Assembly: GCA_051252095.1 (NCBI GenBank)
Contig: JBPOFK010000006.1
Span: 62,001 to 126,000, forward strand
Reading direction: 5' to 3'
Length of the DNA: 64,000 nucleotides
Source of the DNA: GCA-2401735 sp051252095
GTDB taxonomy: Bacteria; Pseudomonadota; Gammaproteobacteria; Burkholderiales; Methylophilaceae
The notes beneath the pieces are model-generated. The model was not told the origin of the DNA and ran no database searches. It saw nothing but the letters and a program-made list of their open reading frames with translations. How positions within the stretch are numbered: position 1 is the stretch's first letter; the number at the start of each line of letters is the position of its first letter. Positions 62,702 to 64,000 of this stretch are shown piece by piece. The position numbers and the translations under genes were made by a program.

Positions 62702-64000
62702 TTAATCCTCTGTTTTAGCTTCTTCTGCCGGTGCTGGTTGATCAATCAAAGCTTTCATACTTAAGCGCACCTTGCCTTTACCATCAATCTCAACGACCTT
62801 CACTTTAACAATGTCGCCTTCTTTTACAAAGTCGCTCACCGAGTTCACACGTTGATGTGCGATTTGTGAAATATGAACTAAACCATCTTTGCCGGGTATC
62901 AAAGAAACCACAGCGCCAAAATCTAGCACTTTTACTACAGGACCTTCGTATATCTGACCAACTTCAACATCTGCAGTTATCTCTTCTATACGGCGCTTCG
63001 CTTCTTCACCTTCTTCAGCAGTCGTACATGCAATTTTAACTGTTCCATCTTCATCAATATCAATATTGGTATTGGTTTCTTTGGTAAGCGCTTGAATGAC
63101 TGCACCACCTTTACCAATGACATCACGAATTTTGTCAGGGTTGATTTTCAAAGTAATAATACGTGGTGCAAATTGTGACATCTCAGTATTTGCACTTTCC
63201 ATAGCCTCGTTCATGATGCCTAAAATATGCTCACGCCCTTCTTTTGCCTGTGCTAGTGCAGCCTGCATAATTTGAGCGGTAATACCTGTAATTTTAATAT
63301 CCATTTGCAAAGCAGTAATGCCATTTAATGAACCTGCTACTTTAAAGTCCATGTCGCCAAGGTGATCTTCATCGCCTAGGATATCGGTCAACACTGCTAC
63401 ACGGTTACCTTCTTTAATCAAGCCCATCGCAATCCCAGCCACTGGCGCTTTCATAGGCACACCTGCATCCAATAATGCCAATGTACCACCACACACAGAA
63501 GCCATAGAGCTTGACCCGTTTGATTCTGTAATTTCAGACACAATACGCATGGTGTAATCAAAGTCTTCTTTAGCTGGTAATGCAGCGACTAACGCACGTT
63601 TTGCTAGGCGACCATGACCAATTTCACGGCGTTTAGGCGTACCAACACGACCTGTCTCACCTGTTGCATAAGGTGGAAAGTTATAGTGCAGCATAAAGTT
63701 ATCAGTAAACTCACCTTGCAATGCATCCACTTTTTGCTCATCACGGCCAGTGCCTAACGTTGCTACAACCAATGCTTGTGTTTCTCCGCGTGTAAATAAA
63801 GCTGAACCATGCGTACGCGGCAATACACCTGTGCGGACGCTAATTGGACGCACAGTGCGTGTATCACGACCATCAATACGTGGCTCACCATTTAAAATTT
63901 GGCTACGAACAACTTTTGCTTCTAAATTAAAGAATTCCCCTTTAATTTCATTCGCTTCTGTTGTCGATGTTTCTTCAGTGATTAATGCACTCATGACACG
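62702..64000 (-). CDS. pnp: Polynucleotide phosphorylase, C-terminal part (gene runs off the window)
   Basis: About 430 residues are visible of a protein that is usually about 700. They cover the second RNase PH domain (GRDTRTVRPISVRTG, FTRGETQALV, phosphate-site GSSSMASVCGG), the KH domain (IRDVIGKGGAVIQALT) and the S1 domain (IYEGPVVKVLDFGAVV). The protein degrades RNA 3' to 5' with phosphate and is part of the degradosome. The 5' end lies beyond base 64000, so the first Met seen is internal. Confidence 0.95.
   Translation of the reverse strand, partial: RVMSALITEETSTTEANEIKGEFFNLEAKVVRSQILNGEPRIDGRDTRTVRPISVRTGVLPRTHGSALFTRGETQALVVATLGTGRDEQKVDALQGEFTDNFMLHYNFPPYATGETGRVGTPKRREIGHGRLAKRALVAALPAKEDFDYTMRIVSEITESNGSSSMASVCGGTLALLDAGVPMKAPVAGIAMGLIKEGNRVAVLTDILGDEDHLGDMDFKVAGSLNGITALQMDIKITGITAQIMQAALAQAKEGREHILGIMNEAMESANTEMSQFAPRIITLKINPDKIRDVIGKGGAVIQALTKETNTNIDIDEDGTVKIACTTAEEGEEAKRRIEEITADVEVGQIYEGPVVKVLDFGAVVSLIPGKDGLVHISQIAHQRVNSVSDFVKEGDIVKVKVVEIDGKGKVRLSMKALIDQPAPAEEAKTED

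Noticed and set aside
1..64000. CRISPR arrays, prophage or insertion sequences
   Set aside because: No regularly spaced repeats, transposase, integrase or phage structural genes were seen on either strand.

Overview
The window is A+T-rich DNA packed with genes on both strands. It has no prophage, insertion sequence or CRISPR array that I can see. Gene families and layout (DabAB, PqiABC/MCE, MSHA-type pilus genes, LPS core genes, PPK2, a MoxYX-like two-component system) suggest a gram-negative betaproteobacterium, most likely a methylotroph of the Methylophilaceae (Methylotenera-like). The taxonomic call is inference from gene content, not from a marker gene.

Layout. 0.2-4.3 kb: dabB-dabA inorganic-carbon pump. 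4.4-5.0 kb: a cysteine hydrolase. 5.2-8.8 kb: a pqi/MCE lipid-transport operon with pqiA split in two. 8.8-13 kb: pepN and a DUF2254 membrane protein. 13.1-21.4 kb: an envelope-glycan block (msbA, O-antigen-ligase-like gene, ppk2, three glycosyltransferases and an ELM1-family protein). 21.6-32.8 kb: a first type IV filament system (secretin, PilP-, PilC-, PilB- and PilO-like proteins, a PilM-PilN fusion, two large acidic pilins, a lipoprotein), all on the minus strand. 33.0-35.4 kb: a NarL-type response regulator and a MoxY-like histidine kinase directly upstream of its major pilin. 35.4-36.0 kb: a repeat-rich spacer. 36.0-46.3 kb: mixed genes (PepSY protein, phnA, a rhodanese-tusA-dsrE2 sulfur-relay trio, valS, lemA with a GIDE/EF-hand protein, an unusual photolyase, nfeD with a stomatin gene, moeB). 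46.3-60.2 kb: a second, MSHA-type filament operon led by an orphan sigma-54 response regulator. 60.3-64 kb: a small membrane protein, tRNA-His/Arg/Pro, folD, dksA and the 3' part of pnp.

The most interesting material is in three places. (1) The two-component genes and the first filament appear to form one regulated unit. A 14-base operator-like core, identical in two copies and close in a third, occurs upstream of the kinase, upstream of the major pilin, and upstream of a short terminator-ended transcription unit between them, which may encode a 29-residue peptide or an RNA. (2) The filament's PilM-PilN fusion carries a tandem repeat resembling the MshEN (GspE N1) domain, which normally sits on the ATPase; the ATPase of this cluster has only a degenerate version. 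(3) The gene at 42.8-44.0 kb reads as a circularly permuted cryptochrome/photolyase: the FAD-binding domain comes first and the alpha/beta domain last, with four cysteines spaced much like those of Fe-S photolyases.

The two filament machines differ in likely control. The MSHA-type ATPase keeps the c-di-GMP-binding MshEN signature and its operon starts with a sigma-54 activator. The first system lacks that signature and is tied to the MoxYX-like pair.
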